Both the position numbers and the translations under genes were made by a program. A stretch of DNA of 64,000 bases from Pseudomonas sp. (lineage in GTDB: Bacteria; Pseudomonadota; Gammaproteobacteria; Pseudomonadales; Pseudomonadaceae). The notes below the pieces were generated by a model. The model searched no databases and was not told the DNA's origin. It saw only the letters and a program-made list of their open reading frames with translations. Location of the stretch: assembly GCF_017744435.1 (NCBI RefSeq), contig NZ_JAGIBG010000030.1:1-64000 (forward strand), read 5' to 3'. Below are positions 53,742 through 62,508 of the stretch, piece by piece; position 1 is the first letter of the stretch, and each line of letters opens with the position of its first letter.

Positions 53742-55013
53742 TCAGCAGGACTCCTGGCCACGCAGCTGGCCGTCACCGATCACCACGTACTTCTCGCAGG
53801 TCAGGCCTTCCAGGCCGACCGGGCCGCGGGCGTGCAGCTTGTCGGTGGAAATGCCGATTTCCGCGCCCAGGCCATACTCGAAGCCATCGGCGAAGCAGGT
53901 CGGGGTGTTGAGCATCACCGATGCCGAGTCGACCTCGGCCATGAACTGACGGGCCTGGCCCTGGTGTTCGGTAATGATCGAGTCGGTGTGATGCGAGCCG
54001 TACTGGTTGATGTGCTCGATGGCCTGGTCCAGGCCGTCGACGACGCGGATCGACAGGATCGCGTCGAGGTACTCGGTGTGCCAGTCGTCTTCAGTGGCCG
54101 GCTTGGCCTCGATCAGCGCGCGGGTACGCTCGCAGCCACGCAGTTCGACGCCCTTCTCCTGGAAGCGGCGGGCCATTTCCGGCAGGAAGCCTTCGGCCAC
54201 GCGCTGATCGACCAGCAGGGTTTCCATTGCGCCACAGATGCCGTAGCGGTAGGTCTTGGCGTTGAATGCCACGCGCCAGGCCTTGTCCAGGTCGGCGTGC
54301 TCGGCAACGTAAACGTGGCAGATGCCGTCCAGGTGCTTGATGACCGGCACGCGGGCATCGCGGCTGATGCGCTCGATCAGGCCACGGCCGCCGCGCGGCA
54401 CGATGACATCGACGAACTCGGGCATGCTGATCAGCGCGCCAACGGCTTCGCGGTCCGTGGTCTCGACCACCTGCACCACGGCAGCTGGCAGGCCCGCCGC
54501 AGCCAGGCCACGCTGGATGCAGACGGCGATGGCGCGGTTGGAATGGATGGCTTCGGAGCCGCCACGCAGGATGGTGGCGTTACCCGACTTCAGGCACAGG
54601 CTGGCAGCATCGATGGTCACGTTCGGACGCGACTCGTAGATGATCCCGATCACCCCCAGTGGCACGCGCATCTTGCCAACCTGAATGCCCGACGGGCGGT
54701 AGCTCATGTCGCGAATCGCGCCGACCGGGTCCGGCAGGCCGGCCACCTGGCGCAGGCCAGTGATCATGCCGTTGATGCGCGCCGGGGTCAGCGCCAGGCG
54801 GTCAAGCAGCGCGGGCTCCAGACCATTGGCACGGCCAGCGGCCAGGTCCAGTTCGTTGGCTGCGGCAAGCTCGGCGCGCGCAGCATCCAGCGCATCGGCG
54901 GCGGCCTGCAGGGCGCGGTTCTTCTGCGCGGTGCTGGCACGTGCGATGACGCGGGAAGCCTGGCGTGCGGCGCGACCCAGGCGGGTCATGTAGTCAAGAA
55001 CGGACTCAGTCAT
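53742..55013 (-). CDS. proA: Gamma-glutamyl phosphate reductase
   Basis: The 423-residue aldehyde-dehydrogenase-fold enzyme reduces glutamyl phosphate to the semialdehyde in proline synthesis. The catalytic Cys is in TYRYGICGAMETLLVD, and the cofactor-binding SGNATILRGGSEAIHSN precedes it. The ATG of MTESVLDYM is used. proB is not adjacent, as usual in pseudomonads. It leads the long minus-strand run towards lipA. Confidence 0.96.
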   Translation of the reverse strand: MTESVLDYMTRLGRAARQASRVIARASTAQKNRALQAAADALDAARAELAAANELDLAAGRANGLEPALLDRLALTPARINGMITGLRQVAGLPDPVGAIRDMSYRPSGIQVGKMRVPLGVIGIIYESRPNVTIDAASLCLKSGNATILRGGSEAIHSNRAIAVCIQRGLAAAGLPAAVVQVVETTDREAVGALISMPEFVDVIVPRGGRGLIERISRDARVPVIKHLDGICHVYVAEHADLDKAWRVAFNAKTYRYGICGAMETLLVDQRVAEGFLPEMARRFQEKGVELRGCERTRALIEAKPATEDDWHTEYLDAILSIRVVDGLDQAIEHINQYGSHHTDSIITEHQGQARQFMAEVDSASVMLNTPTCFADGFEYGLGAEIGISTDKLHARGPVGLEGLTCEKYVVIGDGQLRGQESC

Positions 55014-55217
55014 GGGTTCGGTGTCTTGGCGAAGGGGAAATCGGCTGATTATAACTGTCGCGCAGGTATACGCCCAGCGGCGGGTGGCGGATGGTAGAAA
55101 ATGGCTCGCAAGAATCCATAAGAAAGATGTAACCACGCTTATCGAACTGTCCCGGTTAAGCCTCGATTAAGCCATTCATTGCTATCATCCCCGCCTTTAC
55201 TGCCACGAACCGCCAGC

Positions 55218-55910
55218 ATGCCAGCCTCAGCCCCCTGCCCTGCACGCGCCCTCCCTGACAGCTTCTTCGACCGCGACGCCCAGACCTTGGCCAAGGCGTT
55301 GCTGGGCAAAGTCATTCGTCATCGCCATGGCAACCTGTGGCTGGCCGCACGGATCATCGAGACCGAGGCCTACTACCTGACCGACAAGGGCAGCCATGCC
55401 TCACTCGGCTATACCGAAAAGCGCAAGGCGCTGTTCCTCGATGGCGGGCACATCTACATGTATTACGCCCGCGGCGGCGACTCGCTCAACTTCAGCGCCC
55501 AAGGCCCGGGCAACGCGGTGCTGATCAAGTCCGCCTACCCTTGGGTCGATGCCATCTCCGATGCCAACAGCCTGGCGCAGATGCAGCTGAACAACCCCGA
55601 TGCCAGCGGCAACCTGCGCCCACCCGAGCGCCTGTGCGCCGGGCAGACCCTGCTGTGCAAGGCCATGGGCCTGAAAGTGCCGCACTGGGACGCACAACGC
55701 TTCGACCCCGAACGCCTGTACGTCGAAGACTGCGACATCGCCGTGCCACGGGTGATCCAGGCTGCGCGCCTGGGCATCCCCCATGGGCGCGACGAGCACC
55801 TGCCGTACCGCTTCGTCGATGCCGAATTCGCCCGTTTCTGCACCCGCAACCCGCTGCGACGGGGCCAAGTCGAAGGGCAGGACTTTTTCATTCTCAAACA
55901 AGGAAGCTGA
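55218..55910 (+). CDS. DNA-3-methyladenine glycosylase (AAG/MPG family)
   Basis: The 230-residue base-excision repair enzyme removes alkylated purines. The catalytic Glu lies in ARIIETEAYYLTDKGSHAS, and the DNA-intercalating and binding-loop parts in MYYARGGDSLNFSAQGPGNAVLIK. It is the mammalian-type AAG fold, not the HhH AlkA type. The start is the ATG before PASAPCPA. The next gene begins 3 bases after its stop. Confidence 0.93.
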   Translation: MPASAPCPARALPDSFFDRDAQTLAKALLGKVIRHRHGNLWLAARIIETEAYYLTDKGSHASLGYTEKRKALFLDGGHIYMYYARGGDSLNFSAQGPGNAVLIKSAYPWVDAISDANSLAQMQLNNPDASGNLRPPERLCAGQTLLCKAMGLKVPHWDAQRFDPERLYVEDCDIAVPRVIQAARLGIPHGRDEHLPYRFVDAEFARFCTRNPLRRGQVEGQDFFILKQGS

Positions 55911-55913
55911 AAC

Positions 55914-57230
55914 ATGGGCCAATGGCTCGATAGCCTGACCGGCTGGCTCAGTGCTCACCCCCAGTGGCTTGGCCTGGCGATTTTCCTGGTGGCCTGCGTG
56001 GAATGCCTGGCCATTGCCGGCATCATCGTGCCCGGCACGGTGCTGCTGTTCGCCGTCGCCGTACTGGCTGGCAGTGGCGCCTTCAGCCTGGGTGAAACCC
56101 TGCTGCTGGGGTTCCTCGGCGGCCTGCTCGGTGACGCGCTGTCGTACACCATCGGCAAGTACTTTCACCAGAACATCCGCCGCCTGCCGCTGCTGCGCCA
56201 CCACCCGGAATGGATCGGCAGCGCCGAGGCCTACTTCCAGCGCTACGGCATTGCCAGCTTGCTGGTCGGCCGCTTCATCGGCCCGCTGCGGCCGATGCTG
56301 CCGATGGTCGCCGGGATGTTCGACATGCCGCTGCCACGCTTCATCGCCGTCAGCCTGGTGGCGGGTGCGGGCTGGTCGGTTGCCTATCTGCTGCCCGGCT
56401 GGGCCACCGGTGCAGCCATGCGCCTGCCCTTGCCGGAAGGCTTCTGGCTGGATGCAGGCATCATCGCCGGGACCCTGGCGGTGCTGATCGGCCTGAGCCT
56501 GAACAGCAGCCTGCGCGATCAGCGTCATGGCACCCGGCTGATCGCCGGCCTCAGCTTCATCGCCTTGACGGCGGTGTTTCTTGGCTGGCCCTACCTGGAG
56601 GCCTTCGACCAGGGTGTGATGACGCTGGTACAGGAGCACCGTAGCAAGGTGATCGACGGCACCGTGGTGCTGGTGACCCGGCTGGGCGACTTCAAGACTC
56701 AGTTTTTCCTGGGCGGCTTGCTGACCGGCTTGCTGCTCCTGGCGCGTCAGTGGCGCCATGCCCTGTTCGCGGGCGGCACACTGATTGGCACGGCGCTGGC
56801 CAATGGCACGCTGAAATGGCTGTTCGCCCGCGCCCGTCCGGAAGTACTGAGCGACCCGCTGACCAGCTACAGCATGCCCAGCGGGCACAGTTCGGCTTCG
56901 TTCGCGTTCTTCCTGACCCTGGCGGTACTCGCCGGGCGCGGCATGCCACCCCGCATGCGCCTGACCTGGGTGATGCTGGGCTGCATTCCGGCGCTGGCGA
57001 TTGCCTTGTCGCGGGTGTACCTGGGCGCGCATTGGCCGACCGACATCATGGCCGGGGCCTTGCTGGCCTGCTGCGTGTGTGCACTGAGCCTGACGCTGGT
57101 GCAGCATCGACAGCCGCTGACAGCGCTGCCGCAGAAGGTGTGGTGGCTGGTGTTGCCGGCGTGTATTGCGTTACTGGCGTTCTTTGCCATGCATGCGTTG
57201 CCGCACGCCCTGCTGCGTTACCAATATTGA
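55914..57230 (+). CDS. DedA-PAP2 fusion membrane phosphatase
   Basis: The 438-residue membrane protein joins two families. The N-terminal 190 residues are a DedA (SNARE-associated) domain with GLLGDALSYTIGKYF and GRFIGPLRPMLPMVAGM. The C-terminal half is a PAP2 lipid phosphatase with KWLFARARP, PSGHSSASFAFF and SRVYLGAHWPTDIMAG, carrying the Lys, Arg, Ser and His residues of the catalytic site. DedA proteins move undecaprenyl phosphate and PAP2 proteins dephosphorylate its diphosphate, so recycling of the lipid carrier is a reasonable inference. Confidence 0.93.
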   Translation: MGQWLDSLTGWLSAHPQWLGLAIFLVACVECLAIAGIIVPGTVLLFAVAVLAGSGAFSLGETLLLGFLGGLLGDALSYTIGKYFHQNIRRLPLLRHHPEWIGSAEAYFQRYGIASLLVGRFIGPLRPMLPMVAGMFDMPLPRFIAVSLVAGAGWSVAYLLPGWATGAAMRLPLPEGFWLDAGIIAGTLAVLIGLSLNSSLRDQRHGTRLIAGLSFIALTAVFLGWPYLEAFDQGVMTLVQEHRSKVIDGTVVLVTRLGDFKTQFFLGGLLTGLLLLARQWRHALFAGGTLIGTALANGTLKWLFARARPEVLSDPLTSYSMPSGHSSASFAFFLTLAVLAGRGMPPRMRLTWVMLGCIPALAIALSRVYLGAHWPTDIMAGALLACCVCALSLTLVQHRQPLTALPQKVWWLVLPACIALLAFFAMHALPHALLRYQY

Positions 57231-57240
57231 GATAGCCTGC

Positions 57241-57324
57241 ACCGGCCTCTTCGCGGCTAAAGCCGCTCCCACAGGGATCGCACATTACCGGTAGGAGCGG
57301 CTTTAGCCGCGAAGAGGCCGGTAC
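57241..57324. repeat. Close inverted pair of REP elements
   Basis: ACCGGCCTCTTCGCGGCTAA, with AAGCCGCTCCCACAGGG after it, faces CCGGTAGGAGCGGCTTTAGC, with CGCGAAGAGGCCGGT after it. Only about a dozen bases separate them. The pair can form a very long stem in the convergent space between the DedA-PAP2 and LON-domain genes, and so may terminate both. Confidence 0.87.
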
Positions 57325-57340
57325 AGGCCACTGAGTTCAA

Positions 57341-57931
57341 TCAGGCAAACAGCTCACCCTGAATCCGTTCCAGCAGCTTCTGGATCTCTTCCAGCCGCTG
57401 CGCCGGCGAGTCGATGGCCAGCAAGTCCAGCTTGTCCTCCTCCATGAACGGCAACAGGTAGGCCAGCTGGTTGGCCAGGGCCTGGCGCCCGTCGACCTCC
57501 CGCGGCATGTCCAGCGCCTCGACCATCGGGTGCTCGCCCAACGCCACCAACAGCGCCAGCAGGTCATCGTCGTGCTCGGTGAGCGGACTGTCCGGTTGCT
57601 CCGCCAGCCAATGCACCTCACCCACCAGCAACTGGTCCTTCTGCACTTCGGTCTGGCTCAGCTCGAAGCGCCGTACACCTTCCACACGAATGCCCAGCAA
57701 GCCGTTGTCCTGCTGGACGAAGTCGCGGATCACGGCCTCGCAACCGATCGAAGCCACCACCGGCGGCGCCTTGCCGACCTGTTCGCCTTCGACGATGCAC
57801 ACCACGCCAAAACCGGCACCCTGCTTCATGCAACGGCCAATCATGTCCAGGTAGCGTGCCTCGAAGATCTGCAGATCCAGCAGGCAACCGGGAAACAACA
57901 CGGTATTGAGGGGAAACAGCGGTAGCGTCAT
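57341..57931 (-). CDS. LON substrate-binding-domain protein
   Basis: The 196-residue protein consists of only the N-terminal LON domain, without ATPase or protease parts. It begins MTLPLFPLNTVLFPGCLLDL and contains QIFEARYLDMIGRCM and EGVRRFEL, which are family landmarks. It may bind peptides or act as an adaptor. It follows the LrgB-like gene by 9 bases, so it shares that operon. Function unknown. Confidence 0.9.
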   Translation of the reverse strand: MTLPLFPLNTVLFPGCLLDLQIFEARYLDMIGRCMKQGAGFGVVCIVEGEQVGKAPPVVASIGCEAVIRDFVQQDNGLLGIRVEGVRRFELSQTEVQKDQLLVGEVHWLAEQPDSPLTEHDDDLLALLVALGEHPMVEALDMPREVDGRQALANQLAYLLPFMEEDKLDLLAIDSPAQRLEEIQKLLERIQGELFA

Positions 57932-57940
57932 CACAATTCC

Positions 57941-58657
57941 TCAAGCCACCAGGCTGACCGCCAACGGCAGGAACACCGCCGTGGCCACCCCCATCAGGCT
58001 CATCGCCAGCGCGGCAAAAGCGCCGCACTCGTCACTTTCCTGCAAGGCCACCGAAGTGCCCACGGCATGGGCCGTTACCCCCAACGACATGCCACGCGCC
58101 TCCGGGCTGTGTACACCCAGGCGGGTCAGCAGCGCCGGGCCGAAGATCGCCCCGATCACGCCGGTAATCAATACGAACACGGCCGCCAACGCCGCCACAC
58201 CACCAATCTGCTCGGCCACCAGCATGGCGATCGGCGAAGTGACCGACTTCGGCGCCATGGTCATCAGGATCATGTGCTCGGCACCGAACCACCAGCCCAG
58301 CAGCAGGCAGCAGACCGTGGCGAACAGGCCCCCGATTACCAGCGTAGTAAAAGTCGGCCAGAACAGCTGCCGGATGCGTCGCAGGTTGAGATAGAGCGGT
58401 ACCGCCAGGGCCACAGTGGCGGGGCCGAGGAGGATGTTCATGATTTCGGTGCTCTTGCGGTACTCGGCGTAGCTGATGCCGCAGGTCAGCAAAACGCCAA
58501 TCACCAGCAGCATCGATACCAGCACCGGCTGCAGGAAGATCCAGCGGGTCTTTTCATAGGCTGCCAGCACGATCTGATAGGCACCCAGGGTGATGCCGAT
58601 GCCAAACAAGGGGTGGTGGATGACTGCGTCGAGCGCGCCTTGCCAGTCGAGAATCAT
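57941..58657 (-). CDS. lrgB: LrgB/CidB-family membrane protein
   Basis: The 238-residue protein has about seven to eight hydrophobic segments. The family pattern includes MTMAPKSVTSPIAMLVAEQIGG and SLGVTAHAVGTSVALQESDE. The LrgAB/CidAB pairs are linked to murein hydrolase control, cell death and pyruvate/glycolate transport in other bacteria. Its ATG overlaps the stop of the LrgA/CidA-like gene by 4 bases. Confidence 0.92.
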   Translation of the reverse strand: MILDWQGALDAVIHHPLFGIGITLGAYQIVLAAYEKTRWIFLQPVLVSMLLVIGVLLTCGISYAEYRKSTEIMNILLGPATVALAVPLYLNLRRIRQLFWPTFTTLVIGGLFATVCCLLLGWWFGAEHMILMTMAPKSVTSPIAMLVAEQIGGVAALAAVFVLITGVIGAIFGPALLTRLGVHSPEARGMSLGVTAHAVGTSVALQESDECGAFAALAMSLMGVATAVFLPLAVSLVA

Positions 58658-59019
58658 GGCTGCTCCTCACGCTTGCCGTGCTGGCGATCGATGAGCTTCT
58701 GCATCAACAGGCCGACGAACACCAGGGTCACCAGGCAGGAAATCAGCAAGGCACCGGCAATCGCCCAGAAGTCTGCAGCAATGTCCTTGGCATAGACCAT
58801 CACCCCCACCGCCGGCGGCACCAGCAGCAGTGGCAGGTAGCGCAGCAGGCTACCGGCGGCCTCGCTCAGCGGCTTGCCAACTTCGCCACGGGCCATGAGG
58901 AAGAACAGCAGCAGCAACAGGCCGATGATCGGGCCCGGCAGAATCGGCACGCACAAGTGATTGAGCGCCGTACCCAGCAGTTGAAACAGCACCAGCCAGG
59001 TCAAACCACGCAACAGCAT
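58654..59019 (-). CDS. CidA/LrgA-family holin-like protein
   Basis: The 121-residue membrane protein has four hydrophobic helices, with the family motif LGTALNHLCVPILPGPIIGLLLLL near the N terminus and LLVPPAVGVMVYAKDI in the middle. It is the first gene of the three-gene cidA/lrgA-lrgB-LON operon. AAGGAGAT precedes the ATG. It is divergent from the MaoC gene. Confidence 0.92.
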   Translation of the reverse strand: MLLRGLTWLVLFQLLGTALNHLCVPILPGPIIGLLLLLFFLMARGEVGKPLSEAAGSLLRYLPLLLVPPAVGVMVYAKDIAADFWAIAGALLISCLVTLVFVGLLMQKLIDRQHGKREEQP

Positions 59020-59162
59020 AAGGATCTCCTTCAGGCATGCCGGCCATTATAAGCACGCGCTGCCTGTAAGCCGATATTCGCCGAAAAGCGGGCATCTTGA
59101 CTGAAACGGTTCGCCGTGCTGATCTTGCACCTTCGTACCAAATGACAACCTGGAGAGTCGCG

Positions 59163-59618
59163 ATGCCCTATGTACCGGTAAACGAGCTATCGCAGTACGT
59201 TGGAAAGGAGCTGGGACGTTCCGACTGGCTGAAGATCGACCAGCAGCGCATCAACCTGTTCGCCGAGGCTACCGGCGATTTCCAATTCATCCACGTCGAC
59301 CCGGAAAAGGCGGCGAAAACCCCGTTCGGCACCACCATCGCCCACGGTTTCCTGACCTTGTCGCTGATCCCCATGCTGATGCTGGACATCCTGGTGCTGC
59401 CTGAGGGGGTAAAGATGGTGGTCAATTACGGGCTGGACAGCGTGCGGTTCATTCAGCCGGTGAAGGTCGACAGCAGAGTGCGGCTGAAGGTGGACCTGGG
59501 TGAGGTGACCGAGAAAAAGCCTGGGCAATGGCTGCTGAAAGCCACCGTTACCCTGGAGATCGAAGGCGAAGAGAAGCCGGCCTATATCGCAGAACCGCTT
59601 TCGCTCTGTTTCGTCTGA
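59163..59618 (+). CDS. MaoC-like (R)-specific enoyl-CoA hydratase
   Basis: The 151-residue hot-dog-fold enzyme has the hydratase-2 motif AEATGDFQFIHVDPEKAAKT, with the catalytic Asp and His, and GTTIAHGFLTLSL. It likely hydrates trans-2-enoyl-CoA, possibly supplying polyhydroxyalkanoate precursors. That supply role is an inference. The ATG of MPYVPVNELS is preceded by a GAGAG site. It is followed by an inverted REP pair. Confidence 0.92.
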   Translation: MPYVPVNELSQYVGKELGRSDWLKIDQQRINLFAEATGDFQFIHVDPEKAAKTPFGTTIAHGFLTLSLIPMLMLDILVLPEGVKMVVNYGLDSVRFIQPVKVDSRVRLKVDLGEVTEKKPGQWLLKATVTLEIEGEEKPAYIAEPLSLCFV

Positions 59619-59620
59619 CC

Positions 59621-59727
59621 TGGCCTCTTCGCGGCGGTTCGACGCCTCGATGAACCCGCTCCCACAGGATCGCCACAGGGCCAGGCCTTGTACTGTACCT
59701 GTGGGAGCGGGCTTGCCCGCGAAGAAT
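59621..59727. repeat. Inverted pair of REP elements
   Basis: An extended-type REP (GGCCTCTTCGCGGCGGTTCG, then ACGCCTCGATGAACCCGC, about 59622-59668) faces a canonical REP (59698-59724). The spacer CCACAGGGCCAGGCCTTGTA resembles the spacers of the pairs at 4160 and 34944. Confidence 0.85.
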
Positions 59728-59811
59728 CCAACACCGATTTCGATTGGATCACAGATACCTCCGCCCCACATTCTGCGGCATACTCGGCAGACTTTTTGCC
59801 TGGATTCCGCC

Positions 59812-61545
59812 ATGCGTCCACTGCTCCCCCTCGCACTGACCCTGATGCTCGCTGCCTGTGGCGATGGGGAGTCGTTGTCCCCGCCCGACGCGCGCCTGCC
59901 CGATGGTGGCCGCTACCGGGGCCAGGTGGTCGATGGCTTGCTGCAGGGCGAGGGGCGCATCGACTACCCCAATGGCAGCTGGTACGCCGGCAGTTTCAAG
60001 GACGGCCAGTGGCATGGCCAGGGCGAATGGCACGGCAGCAATGGCGAGATCTACCGGGGCCAGTTCGACAAAGGGCTGTTTCATGGCCTGGGCGACCTGA
60101 CCACCCCGGGCAGCCACTATGCCGGCACTTTCAGCCACGGCCGGCGGGACGGCGAAGGTAGCCTCAAGCAGGCCGACCAGACCTACCGCGGCCAGTTCAA
60201 GGACGACCAGTACGAAGGTGCAGGCGAACTGGAAATGGCCGACGGCAGCCGTTACCAAGGCTTGTTCGCCAAAGGCAAGCCCAATGGCGCCGGTGTGCGC
60301 AGCGATGCCAGCGGCAACCAGTTCAGCGGCCGCTTCGTCGATGGCCAGCTGCAAGGCAGCGGCACCTACGACAGCGTCGATGGCGAGCAATACATCGGTG
60401 AATTCAAGGACAACCGCCTGGAAGGCCGCGGCCGTTATGAAAATGCCGACGGCGACGTGTGGATCGGCGATTTCAAGGACGGCTCACTGATCGGCGAAGG
60501 CGAAATGCTCGGCAGCGACGGCAGCCACTACAAAGGCACGTTCATCGACTGGCGCCTGTCCGGCCAAGGCAGCCTGCAACTGCCTGATGGCAGCAAGTAC
60601 GTTGGCGGTTTCGATAGCGATGCCTACCAAGGTCACGGCAAGCTGACCCTGGCCAATGGCAAGGTCGAAAGCGGCACCTGGGTCAATGGCGTGCGCGTTC
60701 GCGACCAGAAAGGCAAACTGCTGCCCGACCCGCTGGACCTGGCCCTGCTCAACCAGGGCCGCCTGCTCGAAGAAGCCCTGGCCCGGGTACCGCGCTCGGC
60801 GTCGCCTATCCAGCTGTACAGCCTGGTAATGGCCGGCGATGGCCAGCAGAGCGTGTTCCTGCGCGAAGCCGACTATGTCAGCAACATGCTCAAGGTGCGT
60901 TTCGGTGCCAGCGGCCAGGTCACCCTGGTCAACCACCGCGACCAGATGGCCACCCGGCCCATGGCCACCCGCGAGAACCTTACGCGCGCCGCCCGCACCC
61001 TGGCCGAGCGCAGCGGTCCGGAAGACCTGATTTTCATCTACCTGACCAGCCACGGCAGCGAGGACCACCAACTGGTACTCGACCAGCCACGCCTGCAACT
61101 GGCCGATCTGTCCGCCGACGAACTGGCCAGCGCCCTGGCACCGCTCAAGGACCGCGACAAGATCATTGTCATCTCCGCCTGCTATTCAGGTGGCTACATC
61201 GCCCCGCTGAAGGATGAGCGCACGGTGATCATGACCGCGGCACGTGCCGACCGGGTATCGTTCGGTTGTTCGGAAGAAGCTGACTTCACCTACTTCGGCG
61301 ATGCCCTGTTCGCCGAGGCCCTGAACCAGACCGACGACCTGAAACAAGCGTTTGAACTGGCACGCACCAGTGTTGCCGAAAGAGAACGAAGGGAAGGTTT
61401 CGAAGCCTCCGAGCCACAATTCTGGGCTCCGCCCGCAGTGCTGGCACACTGGCAGCAACTGCGTAAGCAACAGGCCGAAGAAGCCTTGCGTAATGCGGCA
61501 CAGGCCAAGGCCGAGGAACAGGCAAAAACGCCTGCCAGCCGCTAA
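59812..61545 (+). CDS. Lipoprotein with MORN repeats and a C13 (legumain/caspase-like) protease domain
   Basis: The 577-residue predicted lipoprotein has a lipobox LAAC with Cys16. Residues 35-293 hold about eleven tandem MORN-type repeats (pattern YxGxFxDGxxxGxG, for example YAGSFKDGQWHGQGEWHG). A C-terminal peptidase C13 domain follows, with likely catalytic His414 (LTSHGSEDH) and Cys457 (VISACYSGGY), and a charged alanine/glutamate-rich tail. The ATG is chosen for the signal peptide; the longer upstream frame lies in REP DNA. +2 after Cys is Gly, which does not signal inner-membrane retention. The target is unknown. Confidence 0.85.
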   Translation: MRPLLPLALTLMLAACGDGESLSPPDARLPDGGRYRGQVVDGLLQGEGRIDYPNGSWYAGSFKDGQWHGQGEWHGSNGEIYRGQFDKGLFHGLGDLTTPGSHYAGTFSHGRRDGEGSLKQADQTYRGQFKDDQYEGAGELEMADGSRYQGLFAKGKPNGAGVRSDASGNQFSGRFVDGQLQGSGTYDSVDGEQYIGEFKDNRLEGRGRYENADGDVWIGDFKDGSLIGEGEMLGSDGSHYKGTFIDWRLSGQGSLQLPDGSKYVGGFDSDAYQGHGKLTLANGKVESGTWVNGVRVRDQKGKLLPDPLDLALLNQGRLLEEALARVPRSASPIQLYSLVMAGDGQQSVFLREADYVSNMLKVRFGASGQVTLVNHRDQMATRPMATRENLTRAARTLAERSGPEDLIFIYLTSHGSEDHQLVLDQPRLQLADLSADELASALAPLKDRDKIIVISACYSGGYIAPLKDERTVIMTAARADRVSFGCSEEADFTYFGDALFAEALNQTDDLKQAFELARTSVAERERREGFEASEPQFWAPPAVLAHWQQLRKQQAEEALRNAAQAKAEEQAKTPASR

Positions 61546-61572
61546 GCTTGTGTGTAACAAGGGAGAGACATC

Positions 61573-62217
61573 ATGTATTTGACGCCTCAGCATGTCCTGC
61601 TTGCCGGAGCTACCGGCCTTACTGGTGAGCACCTGCTCGACCGCCTGCTCAACGAACCCACCATCAGTCGCGTGCTGGCACCGACCCGTCGGCCACTGGC
61701 CGAACACCCTCACCTGGAAAACCCGGTGGGCGACCCGGCAGTGTTTCTCCCACAATTGGCCGGTCGGGTCGATATTGCCTATTGCTGCTTGGGTACCACC
61801 CTCAAGCAGGCGGGCTCGGAGCAAGCGTTTCGCGCCGTCGATCTGGACATGGTCGTCGCCTTCAGCAAGCGCGCGCGGGAAATGGGGGCGCGCCATCTGT
61901 TGGTGGTCAGCGCGATTGGTGCCGACCCCAAATCACCGATCTTCTACAACCGGGTCAAGGGCGAGATGGAAGAAGCGCTCAAGGCTCAGGACTGGCCACA
62001 ACTGACCATCGTGCGGCCATCGCTGCTGCTGGGTGAACGGATACAGCCACGGCTCGGTGAGAAGCTGGCATCGCCGTTTTCGAAGTTGATGCCTGGCAAG
62101 TACCGGGGGATCGAAGCCTGTACCCTGGCCCGCGCACTCTGGCGCCTGGCGCTGGAGGAAGAGGACGGCATTCGGGTCATCGAGTCCGACGAGTTGCGCA
62201 AACTCGGCAAGAAATAG
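61573..62217 (+). CDS. Atypical short-chain dehydrogenase (HTATIP2/YwnB-like)
   Basis: The 214-residue NAD(P)-binding Rossmann protein begins LLAGATGLTGEHLLDRLL (GATGxTG nucleotide motif). It has CCLGTTLKQAGSE, HLLVVSAIGADPKSPIFYNRVKGEME with the Tyr-x3-Lys-like pair, and VRPSLLLGER. Such proteins are NmrA/TIP30-like sensors or reductases. Substrate unknown. It is 27 bases downstream of the MORN-C13 gene and may be co-transcribed with it. Confidence 0.85.
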   Translation: MYLTPQHVLLAGATGLTGEHLLDRLLNEPTISRVLAPTRRPLAEHPHLENPVGDPAVFLPQLAGRVDIAYCCLGTTLKQAGSEQAFRAVDLDMVVAFSKRAREMGARHLLVVSAIGADPKSPIFYNRVKGEMEEALKAQDWPQLTIVRPSLLLGERIQPRLGEKLASPFSKLMPGKYRGIEACTLARALWRLALEEEDGIRVIESDELRKLGKK

Positions 62218-62220
62218 CCC

Positions 62221-62508
62221 CTACAGGCCGCCCGTAGCCTGAAACCCTATGCCTGCCGCCGTCAGCAATGACAGCGGCAGGAACAGGGTATCCAGCAGCA
62301 TGCTGCCAGGCAGGTCCAGGTGCGGATACGCTGGCGCCTCTGCCCCGAAGCGATCCTTGGGGCAGCACCCGCCATTGATCACATACATGTCCAGCCGGGT
62401 CCCGGCGTATACCACCGGTGCCCCTGGTTTGTTGGCATCCAGCGTGCGCACCGTGGCGCAGCCGCCGAGCAGGCTTGCCGCCAGCAACCCGGCCATGAAA
62501 CGCCTCAA
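62221..62508 (-). CDS. YceK/YidQ family lipoprotein
   Basis: The 95-residue lipoprotein has a lipobox LLGGC with Cys at about 17. The family region VYAGTRLDMYVINGGCC and a late hydrophobic stretch LPGSMLLDTLFLPLSLLTAAG match YceK/YidQ. The function is unknown. Its ATG overlaps the ubiX stop by 4 bases (ATGA), so it is translated with ubiX. Confidence 0.85.
   Translation of the reverse strand: MRRFMAGLLAASLLGGCATVRTLDANKPGAPVVYAGTRLDMYVINGGCCPKDRFGAEAPAYPHLDLPGSMLLDTLFLPLSLLTAAGIGFQATGGL

Noticed and set aside
59650..59811. N-terminal extension of the MORN-C13 gene
   Set aside because: The extra codons run through the inverted REP pair. The signal peptide with lipobox starts at the ATG at 59812.
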